The translations under genes were made by a program, and so were the position numbers. From JAZLIT01 sp045617525 (GTDB taxonomy: Bacteria > Bacillota > Bacilli > Bacillales_A > Planococcaceae), in the NCBI GenBank assembly GCA_045617525.1, contig JAZLIT010000070.1, positions 1 through 64,000 on the forward strand: a stretch of DNA of 64,000 nucleotides, written 5' to 3'. The notes under the pieces were generated by a model. The model was not told the origin of the DNA, made no database searches, and saw only the letters and a list, made by a program, of their open reading frames with translations. Position 1 is the stretch's first letter. The number at the start of each line of letters is the position of its first letter. Below are positions 1 to 8,935 of the stretch, one piece after another.

Positions 1-32
1 GCAATCTACTTGAAAAGGAAGGTGTACTCGAA

Positions 33-1556
33 TTGCAAAAATATAAGCTCAAGAAATCCCTGTTAAAAGCGGGTTATAAAGGTCTAATACCGAGCCCGCA
101 AATACAACAATATTTTATCGGTCGAATTTGTGATAGTGAACGCACACCATTTCCACATGCGCAGTTATTGACCTATTTAAACTATGGCTATTTTCAGCAG
201 CAAGATGGAATCAGCCAAATATCCCATGAATCTCTCAGGCGATTAAATTTCCCGCAAGAAGCCGCCCCCACATTGAGGACCCCCAAAAGAGCAATTCCAT
301 TAATTTATTTCTATCAATGTAATCGTTGTAAAACGACAAATGCTACACATTTTATTCGCTTCAATTGTGCTAAGTGTGAAAAGCAATGCCTCTATTGTAG
401 GCATTGCATAAATATGGGGCGAATTGCGAGTTGCACGAAGTTACTTGCGTGGAGTGGCCCAGTACCGCGGCTGCTAAATACGAGCAAACATCAATTAACG
501 TGGGGAGGCGAGCTGACAGCTTTGCAAAATCAGGCTTCAAAGGAATTAAGTGAAAGTCTGCTGCAGAAAAGAAGTCACCTTTTGCATGCTGTGTGCGGAG
601 CGGGGAAGACGGAGTTATTATTTCGTCCGATTTATGAAGCACTCCAACGAGGTGAACGTGTTTGCATTGCGACTCCGAGAACAGATGTGGTGCTAGAGTT
701 ATTTCCGCGTTTAAAGCAGGCATTTGAAAATACGATGATGCACGCACTATACGGCGGTGCCAAAAATCCCCCACAATACGTTCAGTTAATTATTGCAACA
801 ACGCATCAGTTGTATCACTTTCAAAACGCCTTTGATCTAGTAATTGTGGATGAGGCAGATGCCTTTCCCTACACCTCAGACAAAACACTCCAGCAAGCAG
901 TTCAAAAGGCAAAAAAACCGAATGCACCGATTGCATATGTGACTGCGACGCCGTCCCCGCATTTACTCGCAAAAGTTAAGGATGAAAACTTTGGCTATTC
1001 TTTCATTCCAAAACGATTCCATAACTTTCCTCTGCCTGTTCCAACATTTTCAGCGCTATGGAATTACGATAAGCAACTTCAAAAGGGGCGAATCCCGAAA
1101 AAACTTCAGATATGGATCGGGCAGTGTATTGAACAGGAAAAGCCCTTTCTTGTATTCTTTCCAACAATTGAGTTGATGGAGCGATCCCTTCCTCTGTTCC
1201 AATCAATTCACTCGAAAATTATTTCTGTTAATGCAGACGATCCGAACCGAAAGCAAAAGGTACTTCAGCTACGCGAAGAAAAAGTTCCGGGGCTCCTCAC
1301 GACAACGATATTAGAGAGGGGCATCACGATAAAAAATGTACAGGTCGCTGTAATCGGGGCGGAAAGTAAAATTTTCAATGCAAGTGCGCTCATACAAATC
1401 GCGGGACGTGTTGGACGCAATAGCCAATTTCCAGACGGGGATATCCTTTTTTATCATCACGGAGTTACGGTTGGCATGGATGATGCACGCCGGCAAATAA
1501 TAATGCTTAATGAGTCGGGGTTTCCTCGAGAAACGAGTGGGGAGGCAGAAGGATGA
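33..1556 (+). CDS. comFA: ComFA, DNA-uptake helicase
   Basis: 507-residue DEAD-like helicase of the late competence machinery, a membrane-associated ATPase that helps move single-stranded transforming DNA into the cytoplasm. A Cys cluster at about residues 96-125 (CNRC, CAKC, CLYC, C) matches the zinc finger of ComFA. Walker A is AVCGAGKT (186-193), the Walker B box is DEAD (273-276), motif III is TAT and motif VI is QIAGRVGR near the C terminus. The start is a TTG at 33, chosen because AAGGAAGG lies at 15-22 just upstream. It overlaps comFC by 4 nt (ATGA), so the two are translationally coupled. B. subtilis has comFB between these genes and none is present here. Identification by motif order and context. 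Confidence 0.93.
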   Translation: MQKYKLKKSLLKAGYKGLIPSPQIQQYFIGRICDSERTPFPHAQLLTYLNYGYFQQQDGISQISHESLRRLNFPQEAAPTLRTPKRAIPLIYFYQCNRCKTTNATHFIRFNCAKCEKQCLYCRHCINMGRIASCTKLLAWSGPVPRLLNTSKHQLTWGGELTALQNQASKELSESLLQKRSHLLHAVCGAGKTELLFRPIYEALQRGERVCIATPRTDVVLELFPRLKQAFENTMMHALYGGAKNPPQYVQLIIATTHQLYHFQNAFDLVIVDEADAFPYTSDKTLQQAVQKAKKPNAPIAYVTATPSPHLLAKVKDENFGYSFIPKRFHNFPLPVPTFSALWNYDKQLQKGRIPKKLQIWIGQCIEQEKPFLVFFPTIELMERSLPLFQSIHSKIISVNADDPNRKQKVLQLREEKVPGLLTTTILERGITIKNVQVAVIGAESKIFNASALIQIAGRVGRNSQFPDGDILFYHHGVTVGMDDARRQIIMLNESGFPRETSGEAEG

Positions 1557-2194
1557 AATGGAATGCAGCGATTGAACAATTTTCGCACTGCCTATTATGT
1601 GGAGCGATGCTAGTACAACAGGCATCGTGGAAGCATCTGCTTGGCGTTCATTTTACGCAACCTTTTTGTAATCGTTGTGCTAAAAATTTCACCTTGCTTG
1701 ACCGAGAAATTGATGGCGTTTATTGTATTTATGAATACAACCTAGCAATGCGTGACTTTATACAACGATTTAAATTTATGAATGATGTCTATTTGGCGCA
1801 TGGTTTTAGGGCGGAAATTTCAAGTGTAATTAGGACAATGAAGAAAAAACACCAGGGAGAGAGTATTGTGATCCCGATTCCAATACATTCAGCTAATAAA
1901 CGTTCCCGTACATTTGCGCAAGTTGATGAACTTTTAAACGCAGCTCAAATTCCTTTTGTGCAAACCTTGGAAAAATTGACGATAGAAAAACAGAGCACTA
2001 AATCTAGAAATGAACGTTTGGCGGTTGAAACATTATTTCGTCACATAGAAGAAGTTCAAAATTGGCGCATTATCCTATTTGATGATATAAAGACTACTGG
2101 TACAACAATGAAGTTAGCAAAGGAAGCTTTAATGCAAGCTGGTGCGCAGGAAGTAATTTGCGTGGCCTTAGCAGCTAGGAGTCAATTTGATTAG
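1553..2194 (+). CDS. comFC: ComFC, phosphoribosyltransferase-like competence protein
   Basis: 213 residues. The N terminus has two CxxC pairs (CLLCG near residue 15 and CNRC near 39), a probable zinc-binding element typical of ComFC/GntX proteins. The C-terminal half carries the PRPP-loop signature LFDDIKTTGTTM of type I phosphoribosyltransferases. ComFC is required for efficient transformation, but its substrate is unsettled. The start overlaps the comFA stop. Length is normal for the family. Function is assigned from family and operon position. Confidence 0.9.
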   Translation: MKWNAAIEQFSHCLLCGAMLVQQASWKHLLGVHFTQPFCNRCAKNFTLLDREIDGVYCIYEYNLAMRDFIQRFKFMNDVYLAHGFRAEISSVIRTMKKKHQGESIVIPIPIHSANKRSRTFAQVDELLNAAQIPFVQTLEKLTIEKQSTKSRNERLAVETLFRHIEEVQNWRIILFDDIKTTGTTMKLAKEALMQAGAQEVICVALAARSQFD

Positions 2195-2267
2195 CTATAA
2201 TTCCCGTCAAATGGCCTAAAGTGTTCGTAGAAAATGTGACAATCAACAAGTATTTACAATAATCATG

Positions 2268-2273
2268 TATACT
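2268..2273 (+). promoter_or_regulatory. possible -10 box before yvyF
   Basis: TATACT 33 nt upstream of the yvyF start resembles a sigma-A -10 box. No convincing -35 lies at 16-18 nt, so the assignment is weak. The 111-nt gap after comFC makes a promoter here plausible. Confidence 0.3.
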
Positions 2274-2305
2274 AATTTGCAATAAGAATGGTACGGAGGG
2301 ATAGT

Positions 2306-2722
2306 ATGGGAGAATTAATGACTTGTCCAATGTGTGATGCTTTTTTCAATTATACGGGATTAAGAGAGGTTTGCCCCAATTGTGCGCAGAAGGAAGAAGA
2401 TATGTATCAAATCGTTTACCGTTTTTTACGTAAACGAGAAAATCGTGCGGCGAATATAGAACGTATTGAGGAAGCGACTGGTGTAGATCGCGGACTGTTA
2501 TTTAAGTGGGTGCGAAAAGGGAAACTACATCCTACCGTTTTCCCAAATCTCGGCTATGCATGTGATAATTGTGGTCATTTAACGCATAGTGGCAAGCTAT
2601 GTACTCGCTGCCAAGATTCGATTAAATCGGATTTACGCACGTTTGATGCAGCAAAGGAATTTAGAGAAGCTGTAAATGAGAAAGACCGAAGTACGTATTA
2701 TTCGGATCGAAAAGGAAAATAG
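2306..2722 (+). CDS. yvyF: YvyF-type flagellar operon protein
   Basis: 138 residues, matching the TIGR03826-type flagellar operon protein encoded upstream of flgM in Bacillus. There are two zinc-ribbon-like Cys pairs at the N terminus (CPMC, CPNC) and two more in the C-terminal third (CDNCG, CTRC). A helical segment with a winged-helix flavour lies between them (VDRGLLFKWVRKGKL). Start chosen at 2306 because ACGGAGGG at 2293-2300 sits 5 nt ahead; the upstream in-frame ATG at 2288 has no ribosome binding site. The biochemical role is not established; position implies a flagellar link. Confidence 0.85.
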   Translation: MGELMTCPMCDAFFNYTGLREVCPNCAQKEEDMYQIVYRFLRKRENRAANIERIEEATGVDRGLLFKWVRKGKLHPTVFPNLGYACDNCGHLTHSGKLCTRCQDSIKSDLRTFDAAKEFREAVNEKDRSTYYSDRKGK

Positions 2723-2849
2723 TCAAAAAATAGAGCGAGGAAATTCTACTTAGGAGAAATCCTTGCTTTCCTATTTTCATAAATTGCAAGTTGAAACGAA
2801 ATATTACTAAAAAATTGCATTCTTAATTTAAAAACTTCACCTAAAAACT

Positions 2850-2875
2850 TAATAAATTGTTCACCAATCCGAAAT
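2850..2875 (+). promoter_or_regulatory. candidate sigma-D promoter of flgM
   Basis: TAAT (2850-2853), 14 nt, then TCCGAAAT (2868-2875), 6 of 8 matches to the sigma-D -10 GCCGATAT. Sigma-D control of flgM is known in B. subtilis. The match is imperfect and the TSS is not verified. Confidence 0.4.
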
Positions 2876-2912
2876 AATAAATAGAATAAAAGAACAGGAA
2901 GGAGTATTTGAA

Positions 2913-3173
2913 ATGAAAATAAATTCAATTGGGATTCAAGCCGTAAATGCATATAACAATCAACAACGCATTCAAAACACACAGAAAAAAGGCGAATCTT
3001 TTGCAGATAAACTAGAAATTTCTTCTGCAGCAAAGGAAATGCAAGTTACGTCAAGCTACTCAGCTGATCGCGCTGAAAAAGTTGAAAAGCTAAAAGCAGA
3101 TATCGCATCAGGCGAATATAAGGTTGATGCAAAAAAAGTAGCACAGGATATGCTGAACTACTATAGAGGATAG
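2913..3173 (+). CDS. flgM: FlgM, anti-sigma-D factor
   Basis: 86-residue anti-sigma factor that holds sigma-D (FliA) inactive until the hook-basal body is finished. The N terminus MKINSIG...VNAY and the C-terminal conserved stretch (EKVEKLKADIASGEYKVD, then KVAQDML) are typical, the latter being the sigma-binding helices. It is preceded by AAGGAG. The flgN start is 10 nt downstream of the stop, so flgM and flgN form one transcription unit. Confidence 0.93.
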   Translation: MKINSIGIQAVNAYNNQQRIQNTQKKGESFADKLEISSAAKEMQVTSSYSADRAEKVEKLKADIASGEYKVDAKKVAQDMLNYYRG

Positions 3174-3183
3174 GGGTTATTTC

Positions 3184-3687
3184 ATGTCACTTGAAAAGAT
3201 TGTCTTCAATCTAGAAACACTTGAAAAAATGCATAAAAGCTTGCTAGAATCTGCCATAAAAAAAACAGATTTCATTAAGCAAAATGACATGGAGCAACTT
3301 GATCAAATGTTAAAGCATGAGCAAGCGCATGTAGCGGCTATTGAAACATTGGAACAACAGCGTCAGTTGATGGTAACGGAATATCTTCGAGCAAATGAAA
3401 TTGCTCTCACTGACAATAATTCTGTGGCGGATGTTTTAGCGGTTGCTGTAGAGGGTGAGTGGAAAGAACGTTTGGCAAGTGTGCGTGGAAAATTGATGCA
3501 AGTACTTGATCAACTTCGCAATCAAAATGAGCTGAATCAAAAGCTTGTCTTTAATTCATTGCAAATTGTTAATATTACGCTCGATGCAATGCGTCCGGCA
3601 CGCCAAGAACAGTTTAACTATTCAGGTGCGGATGTTCGCGGTGAGTCAGTAATCGGCAAAAAATCATATTATGATTCACAAGCATAA
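3184..3687 (+). CDS. flgN: FlgN, export chaperone for hook-associated proteins
   Basis: 167 residues, almost entirely helical and rich in Glu, Gln and Leu, as expected for the FlgN/YvyG chaperone of FlgK and FlgL. It directly follows flgM and precedes flgK, its client. The ribosome binding site is weak (AGGGG at 3173-3177). A terminator-like hairpin follows directly after the stop, so flgK may rely on read-through or on its own promoter. Confidence 0.85.
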   Translation: MSLEKIVFNLETLEKMHKSLLESAIKKTDFIKQNDMEQLDQMLKHEQAHVAAIETLEQQRQLMVTEYLRANEIALTDNNSVADVLAVAVEGEWKERLASVRGKLMQVLDQLRNQNELNQKLVFNSLQIVNITLDAMRPARQEQFNYSGADVRGESVIGKKSYYDSQA

Positions 3688-3734
3688 ACGCATGTATTCA
3701 TACCGCATGCAGCGGAAGGTACATGTGTTTTTTT
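3688..3734 (+). terminator. rho-independent terminator after flgN
   Basis: ACGCATGTA (3688-3696) pairs with TACATGTGT (3720-3728, one G-U pair) around an inner CCGC/GCGG stem, followed by seven T residues. It begins at the first base after the flgN stop. Confidence 0.7.
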
Positions 3735-3849
3735 ATAAGAAAGAGTGAATAGCTCTTTCTCTACATAGGTAGGGGCAGGATTTCGTCATAGTCGACGTAA
3801 TTTATGCTTTTGCTAAAAGTAAGGTTTACTTAAGGGAGGAAATTATTTT

Positions 3850-5400
3850 ATGCGTTCAACATTTATGGGGCTTGAAACAAGTAAACGCGGCCTTTTCACA
3901 CAGCAAAGTGCCCTTTATACAACAGGACATAATATCTCAAATGCCAACACAGCAGGCTATACGCGCCAACGTGTGAATATGGAAACGACGTTAGGTTACC
4001 CCGGGACTGGACTTAACTCTCCTACAACAGCGGGACATATCGGAACGGGTGTACAAGCGCACTCTGTTCAACGTATGCGCGATGAATTCGTGGACCGTCA
4101 ATTCCGCCAAGAGACGAATAAGCTAGGCTACTGGGAAGCGACGACGAAGTCCATTTCTCAAATGGAAGACGTGATGGCTGAGCCGTCGGAATACGGGATT
4201 AACCAGTCATTTACGGATTTTTGGAAGTCGATGGAGGATGTCATTGATAACCCTCGTGATACGGCAGCACGCCAAGTAATGATTTCAAAAGGTGAAGCAC
4301 TTGCAGATTCATTTAATTACATGGATACGCAATTAACGTTAATTCAAAGTAATATCGGTAACGAAATTAGCGTAAACACAAAAGAAGTAAACTCTATATT
4401 AAAGCAAATCGCGGGACTCAACGCGCAAATTAGAGCGGTAGAGCCGAATGGTTATATGCCAAATGATTTATATGATGCACGTGACACATTAGTGGATCAA
4501 TTGAACTCATTCATTCCTGTGTCGATTGAAATGGTACCCTCTGGTGGGAATGCGTTAGCGATTGCAGAAGGATCGATGACGATTTCTTTTAATGGGATTA
4601 CCCTTGTTGAAGCTGATAATTATCGTAAAATGCAAGCGGAAGACTCTACGGGTGCTCCCATTACTGGCGATGATACGACAAAGGCTTTTGATAAGTTTGG
4701 TTTAACAGAAATGAAAAAAGCTACAGGACATGAGGCAGATGAAAAAGTGGGTCCATCAGACTTCTCATCCGAAATGGTTCAATATGATGACCTTGAGGCA
4801 TATAAAGGGAAACTTATCGCACAAATTGACGCGTACGGCCATACAAATTCAAATGGTACTATTAGTGGATTATACCCTGACATGATTACAGAGTTGGATC
4901 GTTTAGTAGAGAATTTTACGATTGCATTTAACACAGCACATAGCACGAATAGCTTTGATTTGAGCGGGAATCCAGGTAAACCTTTCTTCTCAGGTAATTC
5001 AGCTGCTACGTTAAAAGTTGAGATTTCAGACCCGAAAGAAGTTGCGGCATCAAATGCAGTTGGCGAATTAGGGAATAATGAAAACGTTCTTAAACTTTCG
5101 AAGTTATTTTCTGAGGCTCAAACGAATTTAGAAGGCGGAACATTCCAAACCTTTTATAAATCATTAACAGGTGATTTAGGGGTTAAAGGGCAAGAATCGA
5201 TTCGTATGGAATACAATTCAATGACATTACAACTTCAAGTTGATAATAGCCGAGCATCATTCCATTCAGTATCGCTTGATGAAGAAATGACGAATATGAT
5301 CACATTCCAACAAGCATATAATGCGAATGCACGTATGATCACAGTAATCGATGAAACATTAGATAAAATTATTAACGGTATGGGCCGTGTAGGACTATAA
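3850..5400 (+). CDS. flgK: FlgK, hook-filament junction protein 1 (HAP1)
   Basis: 516 residues forming the first ring of the hook-filament junction. The N-terminal D0 segment carries the flagellar rod/hook signature (HNISNANTAGYTRQRV, about residues 30-45). The C-terminal D0 has the matching motif NMITFQQAYNANARMITVIDE. Length is usual for Bacillales FlgK. Strong RBS GGGAGG at 3834-3839. It heads a run with two flgL genes that encode the next ring. Confidence 0.96.
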   Translation: MRSTFMGLETSKRGLFTQQSALYTTGHNISNANTAGYTRQRVNMETTLGYPGTGLNSPTTAGHIGTGVQAHSVQRMRDEFVDRQFRQETNKLGYWEATTKSISQMEDVMAEPSEYGINQSFTDFWKSMEDVIDNPRDTAARQVMISKGEALADSFNYMDTQLTLIQSNIGNEISVNTKEVNSILKQIAGLNAQIRAVEPNGYMPNDLYDARDTLVDQLNSFIPVSIEMVPSGGNALAIAEGSMTISFNGITLVEADNYRKMQAEDSTGAPITGDDTTKAFDKFGLTEMKKATGHEADEKVGPSDFSSEMVQYDDLEAYKGKLIAQIDAYGHTNSNGTISGLYPDMITELDRLVENFTIAFNTAHSTNSFDLSGNPGKPFFSGNSAATLKVEISDPKEVAASNAVGELGNNENVLKLSKLFSEAQTNLEGGTFQTFYKSLTGDLGVKGQESIRMEYNSMTLQLQVDNSRASFHSVSLDEEMTNMITFQQAYNANARMITVIDETLDKIINGMGRVGL

Positions 5401-5451
5401 TTTCTTGAAAACATCATAGAATCGACACCTTAGAAAGTAGGAAATTGAATC

Positions 5452-6339
5452 ATGCGCGTTACACAATCAATGCTCTCAAACAATATGCTACGTAATTTAA
5501 ATACGAGCTATGGCAAAATGGGCAAGCTTCAAGAGCAAATGAACTCGGGTTCGAAAATTTCACGCCCATCTGATGATCCGGTGGTTGCGGTTAAAGGTAT
5601 GGGTTATCGTGTAGATCTTAATCGTGTTGAGCAATATACGCGTAATATGAATGAGATGCATAGCTGGTTAGATACAACAGATGAAGCACTGGATCAAGTA
5701 GGTTCATCGTTAATACGAGTACAGGAATTAGTGACACAAGCAGCAACTGATACAAATACCGATGATGAGCGTCAAAAAATAGCAGTTGAAATTGAACAAA
5801 TTCAACAGCAAATGCGCGATTTAGCAAATACCAAAGTTGGAGAAAATTATATTTTCTCAGGCACCCATACAGATCAAGCGATATATCCAGATACAACGAG
5901 TGGAATCCAGTTCGCTGGTACAGGTTTAACTAGTACAATTCAGCTCAATGTTTATGATGGAGTAAGCATGACTGTAAATACACCTGGTGCAGAGTTGTTT
6001 AAAGGTATCGATGAAATGTTAACAAAAGTTTCGGTAGCACTAAACAAGGATGATTCTTCAGGCGAAGAAATCGGTAACATGTTAACGGATATTCAAGGTG
6101 AGTCCGGTAAAGTACTTGAACAGCGAGCTAAGATTGGCGCAAGTCAAAACCGTGCAGAGCTTATGGCTAACCGCCTATCAATACAAGAAGTGAATATCAC
6201 AAAACAACTGTCATTAAATGAAGATACAGATTACGCCAAGGCAATAACAGAAATGACAACGCAGGAATCAATTCATCAAGCGGCCCTTTCAGTTGGTGCA
6301 AAAATTATTCAAACAACATTAGTAGATTTCATTCGATAA
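5452..6339 (+). CDS. flgL: FlgL, hook-filament junction protein 3 (HAP3), copy 1
   Basis: 295 residues. The N-terminal MRVTQSMLSNNMLRNLNTSY and C-terminal KQLSLNEDTDYAKAITEM define the flagellin-like D0/D1 helices of FlgL. A second FlgL begins 108 nt downstream and is nearly identical in both termini, diverging mainly in the surface-exposed middle. The RBS is modest (AGGAAA). Two HAP3 genes side by side are unusual; B. subtilis has one. Confidence 0.94.
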   Translation: MRVTQSMLSNNMLRNLNTSYGKMGKLQEQMNSGSKISRPSDDPVVAVKGMGYRVDLNRVEQYTRNMNEMHSWLDTTDEALDQVGSSLIRVQELVTQAATDTNTDDERQKIAVEIEQIQQQMRDLANTKVGENYIFSGTHTDQAIYPDTTSGIQFAGTGLTSTIQLNVYDGVSMTVNTPGAELFKGIDEMLTKVSVALNKDDSSGEEIGNMLTDIQGESGKVLEQRAKIGASQNRAELMANRLSIQEVNITKQLSLNEDTDYAKAITEMTTQESIHQAALSVGAKIIQTTLVDFIR

Positions 6340-6447
6340 TTAAGCAAGTGAAGTGGTAAAACACACCAAACAACAATTGCAACTTACATCTAGAGTATCC
6401 GTGTTTCATCCATTTCAAGATTTCTTTAAATAGGAAGGGGAATGGCA

Positions 6448-7386
6448 ATGCGCGTTACACAATCTATGTTATCAAACAATATGCTACGCAATTTAAATAC
6501 AAGTTACGGTAAGATGGGGAAATATCAAGAAATGTTAAACTCGGGCAGTAAAATTAACCGACCATCAGATGATCCGGTAGTCGCGGTGAAGGGGATGGGT
6601 TACCGAGTCGAGCTTGATCGCAACGTACAATACCAACGAAATATAAATAATGCTCATACATGGTTAGATTCATCAGATGAGGCATTAGATCAAGTTGGCA
6701 CATCGTTAATTCGTGTCAAAGAATTGATTATTCAAGCAGCAAATGACACGAACACAGCAGATGACCGTAACAAGATTAATGAAGAAATTGCCCAAATTAA
6801 AGAGCAAATGCGCGATTTGGGGAACTCCAAAATTGGGGATAATTACATTTTCTCAGGAACCCATACGGATAAACCATTATTTGATGCTAACGGAAATATT
6901 CTTGATCCAAATACCAATACTACAATTACAGGGCTAGATGCCCCAATTGCATTAAATGTCTTTGATGGAATCTCAATGCAGCTAAACACGCATGCGAGTG
7001 ACTTATTTAAAAATATCGATAATTTTATGGGTGAATTACATACAATCTTAAATGACCCGACTGTTACAGGTACTAAAATTGGGGATGCGTTAGGCGCAAC
7101 AATTGGCAATGGAACTGGAGTAACGGTTATTCCGGGCCTTGATGTAATAACAGAAGATACATTAACAAAACGAGCTAATGTTGGTGCACGTCAAAATCGT
7201 ATCGAACTCATGGAAAATCGTCTAAGTATTAAAGAAGTAAATGTTACTAAACAGCTGTCCTTGAATGAAGATACAGACTACGCAAAAACAATCACAGATA
7301 TGACGACGCAAGAGTCAATCCACCAGGCTGCGCTATCTGTAGGCGCAAAAATCATTCAAACTACACTAGTAGATTTTATAAGATAA
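6448..7386 (+). CDS. FlgL paralogue, second HAP3 copy
   Basis: 312 residues with the same termini as copy 1, but a longer, different central domain (about residues 140-240, with inserts such as DANGNILDPNTNT). Start chosen at 6448 (MRVTQ): GGAAGGGG at 6433-6440 is 7 nt from this ATG but only 1 nt from the upstream ATG at 6442. Followed by a strong terminator. It may form a junction ring suited to one of the two flagellins, or simply be a recent duplicate. Confidence 0.93.
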   Translation: MRVTQSMLSNNMLRNLNTSYGKMGKYQEMLNSGSKINRPSDDPVVAVKGMGYRVELDRNVQYQRNINNAHTWLDSSDEALDQVGTSLIRVKELIIQAANDTNTADDRNKINEEIAQIKEQMRDLGNSKIGDNYIFSGTHTDKPLFDANGNILDPNTNTTITGLDAPIALNVFDGISMQLNTHASDLFKNIDNFMGELHTILNDPTVTGTKIGDALGATIGNGTGVTVIPGLDVITEDTLTKRANVGARQNRIELMENRLSIKEVNVTKQLSLNEDTDYAKTITDMTTQESIHQAALSVGAKIIQTTLVDFIR

Positions 7387-7389
7387 TAG

Positions 7390-7419
7390 AAAGCGTTTGG
7401 ACTCGTTCCAAGCGCTTTT
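7390..7419 (+). terminator. terminator after the second flgL
   Basis: 12-bp stem (7390-7401 with 7407-7418, one G-U pair), loop CTCGT, short T run. Confidence 0.75.
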
Positions 7420-7493
7420 ACCTTAAATCAAAGAACCGCCATTTGATAGTGAAATACTGTCTAGGCTAAGTCAGTGAAAAGGGAGGGAAACGA

Positions 7494-8060
7494 ATGAAGT
7501 TCCCGCAAATTCAAATAACGACGACGGATGTAAAAATGGACTGGAATATAGGTAAGCCACAGCAGCACATTGAGCAGCCACAAGCTGATTTAAATATTTC
7601 TCAACCAGCAGCAACGCTCAATATAAATACCACAAACGCAAAAATCGATATTAATATGGATCAAATGTGGCGCGATTTAGGCCTCAAGCCAACAGGGGAA
7701 TTAATATCTGATTATGCACAAAAAGGTCGCCAAGGCGCACTACAAGGAATAGCGAAGCGTGTTCAAGAGGGGAATCAGCTAATGAAAAGTGCTGGTCTTG
7801 GACAAGAAGGTGCCACAATTGCGCAAATCGCCAAACAAAATCACGGCCTCAAACGTGCTGGCCCATATAATATTAAATTCATTCCTTCGATTGGGTCGGT
7901 AAAAGTAAATATTACCCCGGGAACAACGGATATCAATATTCAGCGAAATGCGCCAACAATTGACGTTCAAGTGAACAAACCAATACACCAATATACACCT
8001 GGAAAGGTAACTGGTACAATGATTCAAAGGCCAAACATACATATTGACGTTACCGGCTAA
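7494..8060 (+). CDS. yviE: YviE-like DUF6470 protein
   Basis: 188 residues, syntenic with B. subtilis yviE between flgL and fliW. The sequence is rich in short alternating beta motifs of the form I(D/N)I (LNINTTNAKIDIN, DINIQRNAPTIDVQVNKP), typical of the DUF6470 family. No signal peptide or membrane segment. GGGAGGGAAACGA upstream gives a strong RBS. Function unknown; its place suggests a filament-assembly accessory. Confidence 0.8.
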   Translation: MKFPQIQITTTDVKMDWNIGKPQQHIEQPQADLNISQPAATLNINTTNAKIDINMDQMWRDLGLKPTGELISDYAQKGRQGALQGIAKRVQEGNQLMKSAGLGQEGATIAQIAKQNHGLKRAGPYNIKFIPSIGSVKVNITPGTTDINIQRNAPTIDVQVNKPIHQYTPGKVTGTMIQRPNIHIDVTG

Positions 8061-8074
8061 AAGGAGAGAATTAA

Positions 8075-8518
8075 ATGTTAATTCAAACGAAATTTTTAGG
8101 TGAAGTAGAAATTAAAGAATCTGAAATCCTTACATTTAAGCAAGGGTTACCAGGATTCTCAGACAATAAAAACTATATCCTTTTAGGCTTAGATGCAGAT
8201 TTACCGATTGCGTTATTACAATCTACAGAAGAAGCATCACTAGGCTTTGTCGTTGCTTACCCATTTGCATTCAAAAAAGATTATGTATTTGACTTAAGCG
8301 AAGAAGACAAATCAGAGTTAAAGCTCAATAATGAAAAAGATGTAGCAGTTTATACTGTACTGACATTAAAAGAAAGCTTCCCAGAATCTACAATGAATTT
8401 ACTAGCACCAATTATTCTAAATACAAAAGAAAATTTAGGTAAACAAATTGTATTACAAGATAGCGAACAATACCCACTTCGCCATCAAGTAGGGATAGCT
8501 GAAGGAAGTGTGAAATAA
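8075..8518 (+). CDS. fliW: FliW, flagellin-sensing CsrA antagonist
   Basis: 147 residues, normal length. It starts with the FliW signature FLGEVEIKESEILTFKQGLPGF and contains the conserved LLAPI(I/V)LN region. In the family, FliW binds unassembled flagellin and also CsrA; when free it removes CsrA from hag mRNA. The stop codon is followed directly by the csrA ATG, so the pair is stoichiometrically linked. Two flagellin genes downstream are the likely targets. Confidence 0.95.
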   Translation: MLIQTKFLGEVEIKESEILTFKQGLPGFSDNKNYILLGLDADLPIALLQSTEEASLGFVVAYPFAFKKDYVFDLSEEDKSELKLNNEKDVAVYTVLTLKESFPESTMNLLAPIILNTKENLGKQIVLQDSEQYPLRHQVGIAEGSVK

Positions 8519-8740
8519 ATGCTCGTATTATCTCGTAAAAAAGGTGAATCGATCATGATTGGCGATCACGTTGAAGTGAAGATTATCTCAGTCGATGGCG
8601 ATCAAGTAAAGCTTGGCATCGTCGCACCAAAATCAGTTAAGGTTCACCGCTCAGAAATATTCGAAGCAATTCAAGAGCAAAATAAAGAGGCGTTAGCGGT
8701 AACACCAGATTTTGTGAAGAATTTAAAGTTGAAGAAATAA
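8519..8740 (+). CDS. csrA: CsrA, translational repressor
   Basis: 73 residues. The canonical start MLVLSRKKGESIMIGD and the VKLGI.AP core with HRSEIFEAIQ are present. CsrA dimers bind GGA motifs in hairpin loops and block flagellin translation. A near-consensus binding hairpin is present in the hag leader about 2 kb downstream (10751-10766). Confidence 0.97.
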   Translation: MLVLSRKKGESIMIGDHVEVKIISVDGDQVKLGIVAPKSVKVHRSEIFEAIQEQNKEALAVTPDFVKNLKLKK

Positions 8741-8744
8741 TGAT

Positions 8745-8792
8745 AAAACCTTTAATCCGAGTAAATTGGAAAACTCGTGTTGAAGGTTTTTT
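8745..8792 (+). terminator. terminator after csrA
   Basis: AAAACCTT (8745-8752) pairs with AAGGTTTT (8783-8790), with an inner GAGT/ACTC stem and a following T run. It separates the flgK-csrA operon from the flagellin genes. Confidence 0.75.
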
Positions 8793-8850
8793 GTATGGTT
8801 TCATAAATTTATGACAATAGAGAAACCTTGAGGAAAAAGAAAAAATACAA

Positions 8851-8877
8851 TAAAAAATGCGGAATATACGACGATAA
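8851..8877 (+). promoter_or_regulatory. sigma-D promoter of the protease flagellin gene
   Basis: TAAA (8851-8854), 15 nt, GACGATAA (8870-8877). Spacing equals the classical sigma-D promoter (TAAA-N15-GCCGATAT) and 6 of 8 bases of the -10 agree. The start codon lies about 50 nt downstream. Confidence 0.7.
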
Positions 8878-8935
8878 TCATAAAGAACTATAATATTCCA
8901 GGATAAAGTATCAAACCCAAGGAAGGGGAAGAAAT

